A stretch of 64,000 nt of DNA, taken from positions 6,572,001 through 6,636,000 of the forward strand of contig NZ_CP132339.1 in the NCBI RefSeq assembly GCF_030944405.1. Direction: 5' to 3'. The notes below the pieces were generated by a model that did not search any database, was not told the DNA's origin, and was given only the letters and a program-made list of their open reading frames with translations. The position numbers and the translations under genes were made by a program. Shown piece after piece: positions 26,540 to 35,085 of the stretch. This DNA is from Janthinobacterium sp. J1-1 (GTDB taxonomy: Bacteria > Pseudomonadota > Gammaproteobacteria > Burkholderiales > Burkholderiaceae_D). Within the stretch, counting starts at the first letter, position 1, and each line of letters opens with the position of its first letter.

Positions 26540-28624
26540 CTAAGCACCTAAAATCTCGCGCATTGCCGCAAAACTTGCGTAAACTTCGCCGTATCCACGA
26601 TCATCAATAAGCTGCTTAATGTCGTGATCGTTGTTGTGGCGTATTAAATGTGCATGGGTAAATGCACTCTTAATATTTTTAATCTGCGTTGATTTACCTA
26701 CTAAGATACCGGACCATTCAATTTTATCGTAAAACTTGTCAAACAGAATCTCATAGTCACCCCAATTCAAGGAATCAAGCACTGCACCAACACCTGCGAT
26801 GTTGCCCAAATCAATAAGCTCTTTTCGTCCTCGGGTACGGTTCTTTGCATCAGAAGGAATAGCGCTGACGACACGGGCAACAGCTTCATCTGGCGCAGTG
26901 TCTCGTTCTAGATCCACACGCAACCGTATTCTTACTGCCTGCTCAATAACTTCAACAATATCCTTCAATTGTTTTTTCTGTTCGACAAATTCACTCGCAA
27001 TTGGCCTCTTCAATGCTTCACGTATTAAATCAAGAGCAACAATAGGTAGGTCATTCTCAAAGCGTAACAATCCGTACTGCTCTAAATGGTGCGCATAAGT
27101 TTCTCTAAAATCGTCATTACACCAAAGATCAGCGTACGCTTGTGCCCCACCATTAGCAATATCTCTTAACATACGCTCCTCATCCGGAGAGACGCGCGCA
27201 AGATGCTCTAAGAACCAAGCCACTTGATTAAAAAGGTCTCTTTTCTTTTCCTTAAATGCTTTTTCAACGTCTTGTGCATTAATGGATTTACGATCAGTTC
27301 GATGGAGCGTGCTTTCATGTACTGCCGAACCTAAGCGCCTAAGAAGCAATGGATGTCCACCTACCAATTCGAATGCACGTGCGAGAGCAGGCTCTTGAAA
27401 GAGAAGTCCCATTCTCTCTCCGAGGCTGGAAAGAAGTGAATGTGCTTCTGGTGCTGGCATGGGACCTAGATATAGGCGTTGCGTCTCGTAAAGGGGGTTA
27501 GCTTGGCTAAGCAGTGAGCCTTGCTCCACTCCGGATGGATTGACTCCTCCAAGCACGTAAACAAATTCTTCAGGTGATTCTAAGCTACGTTTGATCCCCT
27601 GAAGAGCATTCCAAAAAACAAAAAAGTCTGTGCGCCAGTGACCGGAATCAATTAAATGTGGGTAAAAATGGTCACATTCGTCCAGGATAAGAACCAATCT
27701 GACATCGTCACGCCCGGCCTCTTTAGCCAACGCTTTAGCTGCCTTAAGCAGTGATCCAATGTCCTTTTCAAGTGCGACTGCTAATCGACGACTATCAGAT
27801 TCCTTTTTTTGTATTGCGTCTGTAAGTCGCTCTGCTTTCGCATGCACTTTCGAACCACGTTTTGTTGCAAATCGCTGTAATTTTCCTTGCCATGCTGCAA
27901 TTGCGTCTGCAGCTGCATCCCACCACCGACCACCCTTCAGCCGAGTAGAGTTGCCAATAAGAAACGCCGTAACGCCGATCGCTGACTCATCCTGTTCAAT
28001 CAGGTCTTCAAGTCGCCCGAGGAGAGAGCTCTTGCCGATTTTTCGAAGTCCAAAAATGGCAAACGGATTACCAAGGAGAATTTTAGTAAATAGTTCATTT
28101 ACTACAACTTCCCTGCCGAAAAATTCACTAGGCTCTCGAACTGGTTCGGCCTCTGCAAAATAATCACGGCGCCACAGTGAAGCACTGAGCAATTGGTACA
28201 TCAGATCAACTGACGGTATTTTCGACACGTTTTCCGTATGAATGACGATGGCGGTCGCCTTATTTTTCTGGGCCCAGGCTGCACAAAATGCCTCTGCACG
28301 TGGGGCATTTGCGGCGACAAAACGAATCGTCATATCAAGCCGGTCAACCAGCTTTACTGGAGGCTCTGCTTTGAGTGTGCGTTGGTGGAAATCATCCGGA
28401 TATCCATTCCCAATTACGAAATATTCATGCCCAAGCCCAAAATGCTCAGCGGTCGCTGCGAACGGCTTGACAACAGCTACCCAGAGGTTCGGACCGGTTT
28501 CGCGGAACCAATTGATTTGAAAGCATGAGGAAAATAACTCTAAAGCCGCGGTAGCGGAGTCTTTCGTAACTTGCGTGGCGGAGTCAAAAGCCGACTGCGC
28601 TTCGTGATGCAAAATTATCGCCAT
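26540..28624 (-). CDS. STAND-type ATPase with C-terminal HEPN-like domain (candidate defence protein)
   Basis: 694 residues in one gene. Residues 1-160 are a unique N-terminal domain. A STAND/AAA-type NTPase begins at FFGREVVVNELF (168-179), with Walker A GLRKIGKSS (192-200) and Walker B VLILDECDHF (311-320). A winged-helix and helical region follows (about 420-560). The C-terminal about 130 residues are all-helical with NWGDYEILFDKFYDKI and an R-x4-H motif, R662-HNND-H667, as in HEPN ribonucleases (Swt1/DUF4145-like). This sensor-switch-effector layout is that of anti-phage STAND proteins. No toxin/antitoxin partner is adjacent. The HEPN call rests on the motif and position, not on a search. 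Confidence 0.68.
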   Translation of the reverse strand: MAIILHHEAQSAFDSATQVTKDSATAALELFSSCFQINWFRETGPNLWVAVVKPFAATAEHFGLGHEYFVIGNGYPDDFHQRTLKAEPPVKLVDRLDMTIRFVAANAPRAEAFCAAWAQKNKATAIVIHTENVSKIPSVDLMYQLLSASLWRRDYFAEAEPVREPSEFFGREVVVNELFTKILLGNPFAIFGLRKIGKSSLLGRLEDLIEQDESAIGVTAFLIGNSTRLKGGRWWDAAADAIAAWQGKLQRFATKRGSKVHAKAERLTDAIQKKESDSRRLAVALEKDIGSLLKAAKALAKEAGRDDVRLVLILDECDHFYPHLIDSGHWRTDFFVFWNALQGIKRSLESPEEFVYVLGGVNPSGVEQGSLLSQANPLYETQRLYLGPMPAPEAHSLLSSLGERMGLLFQEPALARAFELVGGHPLLLRRLGSAVHESTLHRTDRKSINAQDVEKAFKEKKRDLFNQVAWFLEHLARVSPDEERMLRDIANGGAQAYADLWCNDDFRETYAHHLEQYGLLRFENDLPIVALDLIREALKRPIASEFVEQKKQLKDIVEVIEQAVRIRLRVDLERDTAPDEAVARVVSAIPSDAKNRTRGRKELIDLGNIAGVGAVLDSLNWGDYEILFDKFYDKIEWSGILVGKSTQIKNIKSAFTHAHLIRHNNDHDIKQLIDDRGYGEVYASFAAMREILGA

Positions 28625-29033
28625 GGCAAAAATATATGAGTTGGATCAGACTGTCACTCTACACGATACGGTAACGCCGCAGTGCTTTCAATTCAGAAAT
28701 TGTTAGCCATTTTTTTGAGGGGGGGCGATGACGCGCAAGAGAATACATATTAACTGCTCGTAAATTTCCATAGCTGTAAGGAGCGGTGAGTGTCGGACCT
28801 AATTAGTCGCAGCCAGAAATGGCTACCTGGAACGCGTACCGGAAATGGATTGGAGCCGAGGACTACGCAGCCCGGAAACGACTACGCCCAATCGCATGAG
28901 CGGGCGTTGCGTGACGATGTTCTTTGTAGTCTAGGGCGGAATCGAACCACCGACACAAGGATTTTCAATCCTATTGTCGGTTCAACCGACAAGTATCTTG
29001 GTGAGAATTTTTCATTGCAAAACAATCATTAAA
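28625..29033. other. Intergenic region upstream of the STAND gene
   Basis: 409 bp without a real gene. An 80-codon frame at 28790-29032 is rejected because its middle is the reverse translation of a tRNA remnant. The STAND-gene promoter should lie here on the minus strand, but none is clear. Confidence 0.5.
28934..28973 (-). other. Relic of a tRNA-Phe 3' half
   Basis: On the minus strand this reads as the anticodon arm AGGATTGAAAATCCT (anticodon GAA), the variable region and a T arm with GGTTCGATTCC. It matches the 3' half of a betaproteobacterial tRNA-Phe at nearly every position. The acceptor stem and CCA are degraded and the 5' half is absent, so it is not a functional tRNA. It is most likely a fossil attachment site. 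Confidence 0.72.
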
Positions 29034-29054
29034 TTGTTGATTTTATATCAACAA
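29034..29054. promoter_or_regulatory. Perfect inverted repeat upstream of the DUF6641-like gene
   Basis: TTGTTGAT and ATCAACAA flank TTTAT. It lies 44 bp before the start of the next gene and is a plausible operator. Confidence 0.45.
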
Positions 29055-29098
29055 AAGCGCATTATCCTTTCCGTGAACAACTACTAAGGATGGCAAAT

Positions 29099-29542
29099 AT
29101 GTCCCTGCTGAACAGCTTGAAAATCGTTACCGCAAAACGCCCTGCCCCTGTCTCGCCAATCGCACGTCGCCGCGATATGCTGATCGCGAAACTGAATGAA
29201 CAGGTCGCTTACGCCCAAGCCCAGCAAGACGGCGGCGTGTACGCGCCAACGCGTAGTCGCAAAGTCACCGATCAGGAATCGGGAGAAAGCAAGCGCCTTG
29301 AGATGCCAAAGCGTGTCAAGCCTTGGTGGTTTACCGATGACAACGGCAAGCTGTGCCTGGTCGTCAAGTATGGCACTAAGCCGCTGGAACTGGCGAAGGG
29401 TAAAGTGGCTATCGAGCTGTCCGCGCAAGCTGACCTGATTCCGACGCTGGAAACGCTGAAAGCTGCTGTAACTGCTGGCGAGTTGGACGCCCATATCGAA
29501 TTGATGAGCGGCGCGCTGCGCAAAGGCTTCGTGAAGAAGTGA
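29099..29542 (+). CDS. DUF6641-like small protein
   Basis: 147 residues beginning MSLLNSLKIVTAKRP. The AAGGA at 29086-29090 is 8 bp before ATG 29099 and overlaps an earlier in-frame ATG at 29090, so the later start is chosen. The sequence (RRRDMLIAKLNEQVAYAQAQ, then PKRVKPWWFTDDNGKLCLVVKYG) resembles DUF6641 proteins found in proteobacterial prophages and islands. Higher in GC than the neighbouring island genes. Function unknown; it is the last gene before the right attachment site. Confidence 0.65.
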   Translation: MSLLNSLKIVTAKRPAPVSPIARRRDMLIAKLNEQVAYAQAQQDGGVYAPTRSRKVTDQESGESKRLEMPKRVKPWWFTDDNGKLCLVVKYGTKPLELAKGKVAIELSAQADLIPTLETLKAAVTAGELDAHIELMSGALRKGFVKK

Positions 29543-29586
29543 TCGACCGTCAGCTGCTGTAGTGTTACATTTTCAGCAGCCGGTCA

Positions 29587-29616
29587 GTGTAGTACAGCAG
29601 TGTAGTACTCGACCAT
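29587..29616. repeat. Direct GTGTAGTAC repeats at the right island end
   Basis: GTGTAGTAC occurs at 29587-29595 and 29600-29608, 13 bp apart. The second copy extends to an 18-bp sequence (29599-29616) that is the perfect inverse of 14552-14569 at the left end. They lie 43 bp inside the right attachment site. Likely recombinase arm sites. Confidence 0.7.
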
Positions 29617-29658
29617 AAGAGCCAGTGTTTATGCGGTATCCGTATTAAATCCGCATTC

Positions 29659-29703
29659 TTCGGGACGCAGAGGCCGGAGGTTCGAATCCTCTCACCCCGA
29701 CCA
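29659..29703. repeat. Right attachment site (45-bp direct repeat, copy 2)
   Basis: Identical to the 3' 45 bases of tRNA-Pro at 14468-14512, up to and including CCA. The sequence upstream (GCATTC) does not continue the tRNA, so this is only the duplicated core. Confidence 0.92.
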
Positions 29704-29827
29704 CGTCAATTTGCACGTCCCTATTGCAAAGCTGCGTGTACATTACAGTTAAGCAAGGTTTATCGAATCGCCTTGCTCACGTCAAAATCCCCGCTAACAT
29801 GAGTCCAGTCCTTACTAAAACCCTGCC

Positions 29828-30232
29828 ATGACCATCCGCCTGAAACTGTTGAACCTGCTTTTCTTCAGCCTGTTTTGCTCGGCAGCCAATGCCGCCGATT
29901 GCCTGAAATATGAACCCGATACCGTGGCCATGAGCGGCACCTTGCATAGGGCAACGTTTCCTGGCCGCCCCAACTTTGAAAGTATCGCCGACGGCGATGA
30001 AGCTGAAACCGGCTTTTACCTGACGCTCAAGCAGGCTATCTGCACGCAAGGCAATGGCGACCCGGAGCGTGAGCCGCACAAGGACGTGCGGGAAATCCAG
30101 CTGGTGCTGACGCCGGCGCAGTACGCCACGCTCAGGCCGCAATTGGGCAGGCAGGTCCAGTTGCGCGGCAAGTTGTTCTCCGGTTTTACCGGCCATCATC
30201 ACGCTGACGTCTTGCTTCGGGTAGCGCAGTAA
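29828..30232 (+). CDS. Periplasmic DUF4431-like protein
   Basis: 134 residues with a Sec signal peptide (1-22, FFSLFCSAANAA). The mature part begins DCLKYEPDTVAMSGTL and continues with YLTLKQAICTQG and VLTPAQYATLRPQLGRQV, a pattern I associate with DUF4431. Two cysteines in the mature protein could form a disulfide. First chromosomal gene after the island. Function unknown. Confidence 0.65.
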   Translation: MTIRLKLLNLLFFSLFCSAANAADCLKYEPDTVAMSGTLHRATFPGRPNFESIADGDEAETGFYLTLKQAICTQGNGDPEREPHKDVREIQLVLTPAQYATLRPQLGRQVQLRGKLFSGFTGHHHADVLLRVAQ

Positions 30233-30300
30233 TCAAGCACCTCAGCGGCCTCATGGTCGAGCACGCGCACATACATCAGTCCAGCGATATATGACGCGGC

Positions 30301-30717
30301 TCAGGAGTGGTTCGTGGTAAGCGGGCTCAGGTAATCGTCATCGCCGACCTTCTCCAGCCACACCACGTTCACGCCATCAAGCGCCTCCTGGATCGCCATA
30401 TGCGTCATGGCGGTGCTGGCCGTGGCGCCGTGCCAGTGCTTGTGGCCGGGCGGGCACCAGATCACGTCGCCGGCGCGAATTTCCACCTTGGCCTCGCCTT
30501 CACACTGGGTCCAGCCGCAACCCGAGGTAACGATCAGGGTCTGGCCCAGCGGATGCGTATGCCAGGCCGAGCGCGCGCCCGGCTCGAAGGTGACGCTGGC
30601 CACCGACACGCGCGACGGCGCGGGGGCGCTGTTGAGCATGTCGATCCGCACAGTGCCGGTGAAAAACTGCTCGGGTCCTTTGCTTGACGGCTGCGAGCCG
30701 ACTCTTTTGAGTTGCAT
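30301..30717 (-). CDS. Cupin, Mn-dependent (R)-hydroxynitrile-lyase type
   Basis: 138 residues, a single cupin barrel. The metal ligands His53, His55, Gln59 ([10 protein letters not shown]) and His94 (GHKHWHG) fall at the same numbers as in the manganese cupin hydroxynitrile lyase of Granulicella, and the whole protein aligns without gaps by eye. That family cleaves or forms cyanohydrins in vitro, but the natural role of bacterial members is not known. It lies 111 bp downstream of a LysR gene on the same strand, which may control it. Confidence 0.8.
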   Translation of the reverse strand: MQLKRVGSQPSSKGPEQFFTGTVRIDMLNSAPAPSRVSVASVTFEPGARSAWHTHPLGQTLIVTSGCGWTQCEGEAKVEIRAGDVIWCPPGHKHWHGATASTAMTHMAIQEALDGVNVVWLEKVGDDDYLSPLTTNHS

Positions 30718-30828
30718 GGCTATTCCTTGAACGTGGTGAATGACGCAGCCACTATAGGCGCGCCACGCTCATGCGCATACCCGTGCATGAATCAATAGCG
30801 ACATGAGCTGCCGTCATGAATCATGACC

Positions 30829-31716
30829 TCACACGCGCAGCGCATCGAGCACCACGGTGAACACCAGCGAGGGTTGCCGGCGGCTAGAGTAGTACAGATG
30901 GTAGCCGGGAAAGGTAGGGCTCCAGTCCTGCAGGACCGGCAGCAAGCGCCCCGCCGCGACATGCGCGACCACCAGGTCTTCCGGCACCCAGGCCAGGCCG
31001 TGGCCTTCCAATGCGGCTTGCACTTTTTGCGGCGTGGTATTGAAAATGCACTGGCCATCGACGCGCACGTCCAGCCGCTGGCCCTCCTTCATGAATTCCC
31101 AGGACGACAGATTGTCATAGGTGGGCAGGCGCAGATTGATGCAGCGGTGTGCCGCCAGGTCGTGCGGCACGCGTGGCGCTGCGCGCTGCGCCAGGTAAGC
31201 GGGCGAGCCGACCACCACCATGCGCAAATCGTCCGAGATGCGCACGGCGATCATGTCCTGCGCCACCTGGTCGCCCAGGCGCACGCCGGCGTCATAGCGC
31301 TGCGCGACGATATCGATCAGGCCATACTCGATATTGAGCTCCACTTTGATATCGGGATAGCGCGCCAGCAGCGGCGAAATCTTCGGCCACACGACCGTGC
31401 TGGCGGCATGGTCGTGGGTCGTGATGCGGATCGTGCCGGCCGGCTTTTCACGGGTTTCCGTCAGGCGCGTGACGCTGGCCGCGATGCCCTCGTAGTGCGA
31501 CTCGATCGACGCAAACAGGCGCTCGCCCGCCTCGGTCGGCGACACGCCGCGCGTGCTGCGTGACAGCAGCCGCACGTTCAACTGCGTTTCGAGCCGGCGG
31601 ATGGTGTGGCTGAGCGCCGATTGCGACACCCCCAGCTGCAGCGCGGCGCGCGTAAAACTGCGCTCGCGCGCGACCATCACAAACGCCTGCAGGTAATTGA
31701 AGTCGATTTTATCCAT
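30829..31716 (-). CDS. LysR-family transcriptional regulator
   Basis: 295 residues from ATG 31716 (MDKIDFNYLQAFVMVARERS); an upstream in-frame extension lacks family similarity. N-terminal winged HTH (SFTRAALQLGVSQSALSHTIRRLE), then a co-inducer-binding domain typical of the CrgA/AaeR-like group (GTIRITTHDHAASTVVWP). It precedes the cupin gene on the same strand. Confidence 0.85.
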   Translation of the reverse strand: MDKIDFNYLQAFVMVARERSFTRAALQLGVSQSALSHTIRRLETQLNVRLLSRSTRGVSPTEAGERLFASIESHYEGIAASVTRLTETREKPAGTIRITTHDHAASTVVWPKISPLLARYPDIKVELNIEYGLIDIVAQRYDAGVRLGDQVAQDMIAVRISDDLRMVVVGSPAYLAQRAAPRVPHDLAAHRCINLRLPTYDNLSSWEFMKEGQRLDVRVDGQCIFNTTPQKVQAALEGHGLAWVPEDLVVAHVAAGRLLPVLQDWSPTFPGYHLYYSSRRQPSLVFTVVLDALRV

Positions 31717-32043
31717 GACGGTGACGGCCCCTTGATTGCGTTGCGACGCTGCCCTGCATCGGATCGATAAAGGTACGCAACTTCGGCGTGACGGAATATA
31801 GCGTGCAACGAGCGAGCGTGGCAATTGAAACGCTCACTGCGGTGAACATCAAGACCGCGCAACAAGCAAGCTCGTGAACTGATCCTTACCTTGACGTGGC
31901 TGCTTGAAGCGCTTCCCGCCGCCTGTTGTAATGAACTCAGCCGGAACGAACTGCACGCGGAGAGCAACATCAAGCACGGCTCTCTCCAGCTCGCTACGGT
32001 TATCACCCTATTGCCTACAACATTCAGAGAAGGTATCCAGGCC
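31717..32043. other. Divergent intergenic region, 327 bp
   Basis: Separates the LysR gene from two membrane-protein genes read in the opposite direction. An in-frame extension of the next gene runs through part of it but shows no membrane or family features. No RNA gene or clear promoter recognised. Confidence 0.4.
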
Positions 32044-32403
32044 ATGATCAATCCTCCGCCAAGACAAGCCAGCAGTAAAAAGAAATTCTATGTCCAAGGT
32101 CTGTTCATCGGCTTTCTGCCGGCTCTGACTTTTTTGTTGCTTCTCTTTGATAAACCGACTGAACTATTGGAGATATTCACGGGTATTTCGTTGCCTGATT
32201 TTAATGACAGGCCCCTGAAATTCCCGCTTGCATTTCTCGCCTTGAGTCTCTTTTTCTGGGCATCATTCAAACTGTACAAATCAGGCAGAATCACGATCGG
32301 TGAGCAGTGCGGACTGGTATTTATTGCGACAATCATTTTCGCGGTGTGGTTCTGGATTTTTTTAATACAGCTGGGAAAAGCCATGAGAGGCATGGTCTGG
32401 TAA
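32044..32403 (+). CDS. Hypothetical membrane protein (119 aa)
   Basis: Starts at ATG 32044 (MINPPPRQASSKKKFYVQG); a longer reading from 31891 adds an unlikely cysteine-rich leader. Three hydrophobic segments (about 18-36, 57-75, 92-112). Base composition is lower in GC than nearby housekeeping genes. No family recognised; followed 76 bp later by another membrane-protein gene. Confidence 0.55.
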   Translation: MINPPPRQASSKKKFYVQGLFIGFLPALTFLLLLFDKPTELLEIFTGISLPDFNDRPLKFPLAFLALSLFFWASFKLYKSGRITIGEQCGLVFIATIIFAVWFWIFLIQLGKAMRGMVW

Positions 32404-32479
32404 TAGCGTGAAAGAAGGGCTGAGATGATTACTTTCATGATCTCATCGCACCGAAAGCGTACTGGCAAGGAGAACAGCA

Positions 32480-33382
32480 ATGCGACCAGGGATTCAGGTG
32501 GATCAAAGCATAAGGGCCACATCCAGCGCCAAACGAACAAGGGGCCGGCGCCAACAAAACAAGGTCGATGAAAAGACCATCAGCAGTCTGACATGGGGAC
32601 TGACGATCATCTCATCCATAAGTCTTATGTTGACGCTGCTTGGTTATGGCGTCGCGATGGCTGTTGAAACAACGTTTGGCCTGCCACACCAGGCAGTCTA
32701 CTCGTCCGTACTGGATCTGATCGGCCTATCGGTCTATGCCCTGATTTCCCTGATTCTGGAAATCGACAAGATCCGATGGTGGTCCATATTTGAACAGTTT
32801 TGGAAACACAGTCTTTTCGTGGCGGCATGCATCTTCTTTTTCGTTTGCTGCGTGATTTATCTAAGAACACGCCAAGCTCGAACACTTGCCCGCATCCACC
32901 GTTTTTGGCACTCTTTCAAACCTACGATACAGGGTGACTCCATCAGCAAGTCATTGGCAAAAGGGGCAATCGGCTCAATCCTGTTCGGTGGATTCATGTT
33001 ATTTCTTCCATCCCTGATAGTAGGCGCGCTCCTGTTCATCGTGATGTTGATTTCAATAGTCCCCATCTTTGGATCACAACTGGGGACACTATACTTCTTG
33101 AAATTTGTAATTACTCCAACCACTTGTGAACCTGTCAGGTCGAGTACAGCCCTGCAGCCGTTGCTATCGGCACCACGTAAAAAGAATGCGCCGACGGTGT
33201 CAACCGCCAATTGCGTAGCGCTTTTCAAGGATAAGACCAGGGTAGCAATTGGCCGGGTGGTGGTCTCGACACCTGCTGCAATCGTATTGTTCGAGCCGGT
33301 CAGCGGTTCGACTTGGCGGGTACCGATCGGTGAGCTGACTATATTGCCTGTCGCTCATGTCCCACCGCTCAACAAACCTTAG
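32480..33382 (+). CDS. Hypothetical membrane protein (300 aa)
   Basis: ATG 32480 has AAGGAG 8 bp upstream. A basic N-terminal tail (RTRGRRQQNK) is followed by hydrophobic segments at roughly 40-60, 75-93, 110-128, 160-178 and 180-200, then a soluble C-terminal domain (about 225-300: CVALFKDKTRVAIGRVVVSTP) that looks like a small beta-barrel fold. No family recognised. It is lower in GC than the flanks, like its neighbour, suggesting acquired DNA. Confidence 0.6.
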   Translation: MRPGIQVDQSIRATSSAKRTRGRRQQNKVDEKTISSLTWGLTIISSISLMLTLLGYGVAMAVETTFGLPHQAVYSSVLDLIGLSVYALISLILEIDKIRWWSIFEQFWKHSLFVAACIFFFVCCVIYLRTRQARTLARIHRFWHSFKPTIQGDSISKSLAKGAIGSILFGGFMLFLPSLIVGALLFIVMLISIVPIFGSQLGTLYFLKFVITPTTCEPVRSSTALQPLLSAPRKKNAPTVSTANCVALFKDKTRVAIGRVVVSTPAAIVLFEPVSGSTWRVPIGELTILPVAHVPPLNKP

Positions 33383-33443
33383 ATAAACGTTAGCAAGCAA
33401 AGGCTGGCAATACCCTGCCCCTTGCCGTTCGGGGCTTACCCGC

Positions 33444-34841
33444 TTACACCAGCCCGGTCAGATAATACGTGGCAATCACCAAAAACACGATCGCCGTCTT
33501 GATCAGGGTAATGCCGAAAATATCGCGGTACGACTGCCGGTGCGTCAGCCCCGTCACGGCCAGCAGGGTGATCACGGCGCCGTTGTGCGGCAGGGTGTCC
33601 ATGCCGCCGCTGGCCATGGCCACCACGCGGTGCATCACTTCGAGCGGAATGTTGGCTTGCTGGGCGGCGGCGATAAAGCTGTCGGACATGGCGGCCAGGG
33701 CGATGCTCATGCCGCCCGAGGCGGAACCGGTGATGCCGGCCAGGGTGGTCACGGAGACGGCCGCGTTGACCAGCGGGTCGGGCACGCTGCGCAGGGCGTC
33801 GCGCACCACGATAAAGCCGGGCAGCGCGGCGATCACGCCGCCGAAACCGTATTCGGAAGCCGTGTTCATGGCCGCGAGCAAGGCGCCACCGACCGCGCCC
33901 TTGGTGCCTTCGGCAAAGCCGTCCTTGATGCGCTTGAAGGCGGTGGCACAGACCAGCAAGATCCCCAGCAACAAGGCGCCCTCCACTGCCCAGATGCCGA
34001 CCACGGCATTGATCGAGGTCGTCACGGGCGCGTGCAGGCCCGGCAGCTCGCTGCTGGTGATGACGTGGCTGGCGCCATACCAGAGCGGAATCCAGTGGCT
34101 CAGCAAAAAGTTCGCCACGCCGACCAGCACCAGCGGCGCCACCGACAGCAGCGGCGACGGCAGGCTGGCCGGGTCGGCCGAAGCCACTGGCTGGGTATCG
34201 GTGCCATAGCCTTCGCCGCTGGCCATCACCGAGCGGCGCCGCCATTCCAGGTAAGCCAGGCCGGCCACCACCGTCAGCACGGCGCCGATGGTGCCCAGCC
34301 ACGGTGCTGCCCAGCCGGTGGTTTGAAAGAAAGTGGTGGGGATGATGTTCTGGATCTGCGGCGTGCCGGGCAAGGTATCCATGGTGAAGGTAAATGCGCC
34401 CAGGGCGATGGCGCCCGGCATCAGGCGCTTGGGGATATTGCTCTGGCGGTAGAGCTCGGCCGCGAACGGATAGACGGCGAACACCACCACGAACAGCGAC
34501 ACGCCGCCATAGGTCAGCGCGCCGCACACAGCGACGATCACGGCATTGGCGCGCGAGCGGCCGATATAGCGGATGGCGGCCACCACGATGGACTGCGAAA
34601 AGCCCGACATTTCGATCAGCTTGCCGAACACGGCGCCCAGCAGGAAGACGGGGAAATACAGCTTGATAAAGCCCACCATCTTTTCCATGAAGATGCCGCT
34701 GAACACGGGCGCCACCGCCGACGCATCGGTCAGCAGCACGGCGCCCAGGGCGGCCACGGGGGCAAACAGGATCACGCTGTAGCCGCGGTAGGCTGCCAGC
34801 ATCAGAAAGGCCAGGGCGGCCAGGACGATCAGGAAAGACAT
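33444..34841 (-). CDS. GntP-family permease (gluconate/organic acid:H+ symporter)
   Basis: 465 residues with about 12-14 membrane segments. Family motifs include GLVQANIPLEVMHRV-like and GGMDTLPHNGAVITLLAVTGLTH near the C-terminus, and FGKLIEMSGFSQSI near the N-terminus. GntP members carry gluconate, fructuronate, 3-hydroxybutyrate and similar acids; no catabolic gene is adjacent to identify the substrate. It is divergent from the PepSY gene. Confidence 0.85.
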   Translation of the reverse strand: MSFLIVLAALAFLMLAAYRGYSVILFAPVAALGAVLLTDASAVAPVFSGIFMEKMVGFIKLYFPVFLLGAVFGKLIEMSGFSQSIVVAAIRYIGRSRANAVIVAVCGALTYGGVSLFVVVFAVYPFAAELYRQSNIPKRLMPGAIALGAFTFTMDTLPGTPQIQNIIPTTFFQTTGWAAPWLGTIGAVLTVVAGLAYLEWRRRSVMASGEGYGTDTQPVASADPASLPSPLLSVAPLVLVGVANFLLSHWIPLWYGASHVITSSELPGLHAPVTTSINAVVGIWAVEGALLLGILLVCATAFKRIKDGFAEGTKGAVGGALLAAMNTASEYGFGGVIAALPGFIVVRDALRSVPDPLVNAAVSVTTLAGITGSASGGMSIALAAMSDSFIAAAQQANIPLEVMHRVVAMASGGMDTLPHNGAVITLLAVTGLTHRQSYRDIFGITLIKTAIVFLVIATYYLTGLV

Positions 34842-35085
34842 GTCGGTCGGACCTTTAGCAAAAGTAATCGATTCATAAACATGCCAAAACTATCATGACT
34901 TGGATCAATTTCCTATTGGCAATGTCAATTTATCCGCGCCTGCCACTTTTTTTCACGGCGGACGTCAGGTTTTGCGCGCCTGATGCGTCTTCCTTCCATG
35001 GGCGCCGATCCGGGCGCCAGCCACCTCTGGAGAACCACGCCATGCACCAGCCCACTCTTCCCTCCACCCCGCCGGCTGACCCCGC

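Larger units (their letters stand above)
14468..29703. mobile_element. 15.2-kb integrative genomic island in tRNA-Pro
   Basis: Bounded by a perfect 45-bp direct repeat of the tRNA-Pro 3' part. It begins with a tyrosine recombinase next to the intact tRNA, contains replication-type genes (helicase-primase-like, RusA-like), two further recombinase genes or fragments, and cargo including a STAND/HEPN ATPase. The base composition is clearly more AT-rich than the flanks, especially 17-19 kb and 24-29 kb. There is no capsid, terminase or conjugation gene, so it resembles a phage satellite or an integrated plasmid-like element rather than a prophage or ICE. Confidence 0.88.

Noticed and set aside
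26540..28624. Classical toxin-antitoxin (HEPN-MNT) module
   Set aside because: There is no adjacent nucleotidyltransferase-like MNT gene, and the HEPN-like part is fused to a large ATPase.
28934..28973. Functional tRNA-Phe gene
   Set aside because: Only the 3' half is present and the acceptor end is degraded, so it cannot fold as a tRNA.
28790..29032. 80-codon frame upstream of the DUF6641-like gene
   Set aside because: Its middle (RNRTTDTRIFNP) is the reverse translation of the tRNA-Phe relic, a known artefact.
29659..29703. A second tRNA-Pro gene
   Set aside because: Only the 45 bases from the anticodon loop to CCA are present; the 5' half is unrelated sequence, so it is an attachment site.
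14468..29703. Intact prophage
   Set aside because: No capsid, tail, terminase or lysis genes were found despite integrase and RusA-like genes.
33540..34898. 452-codon plus-strand frame opposite the GntP permease
   Set aside because: Low-complexity His/Gln/Gly-rich translation with no motif; the opposite strand has a full GntP protein.
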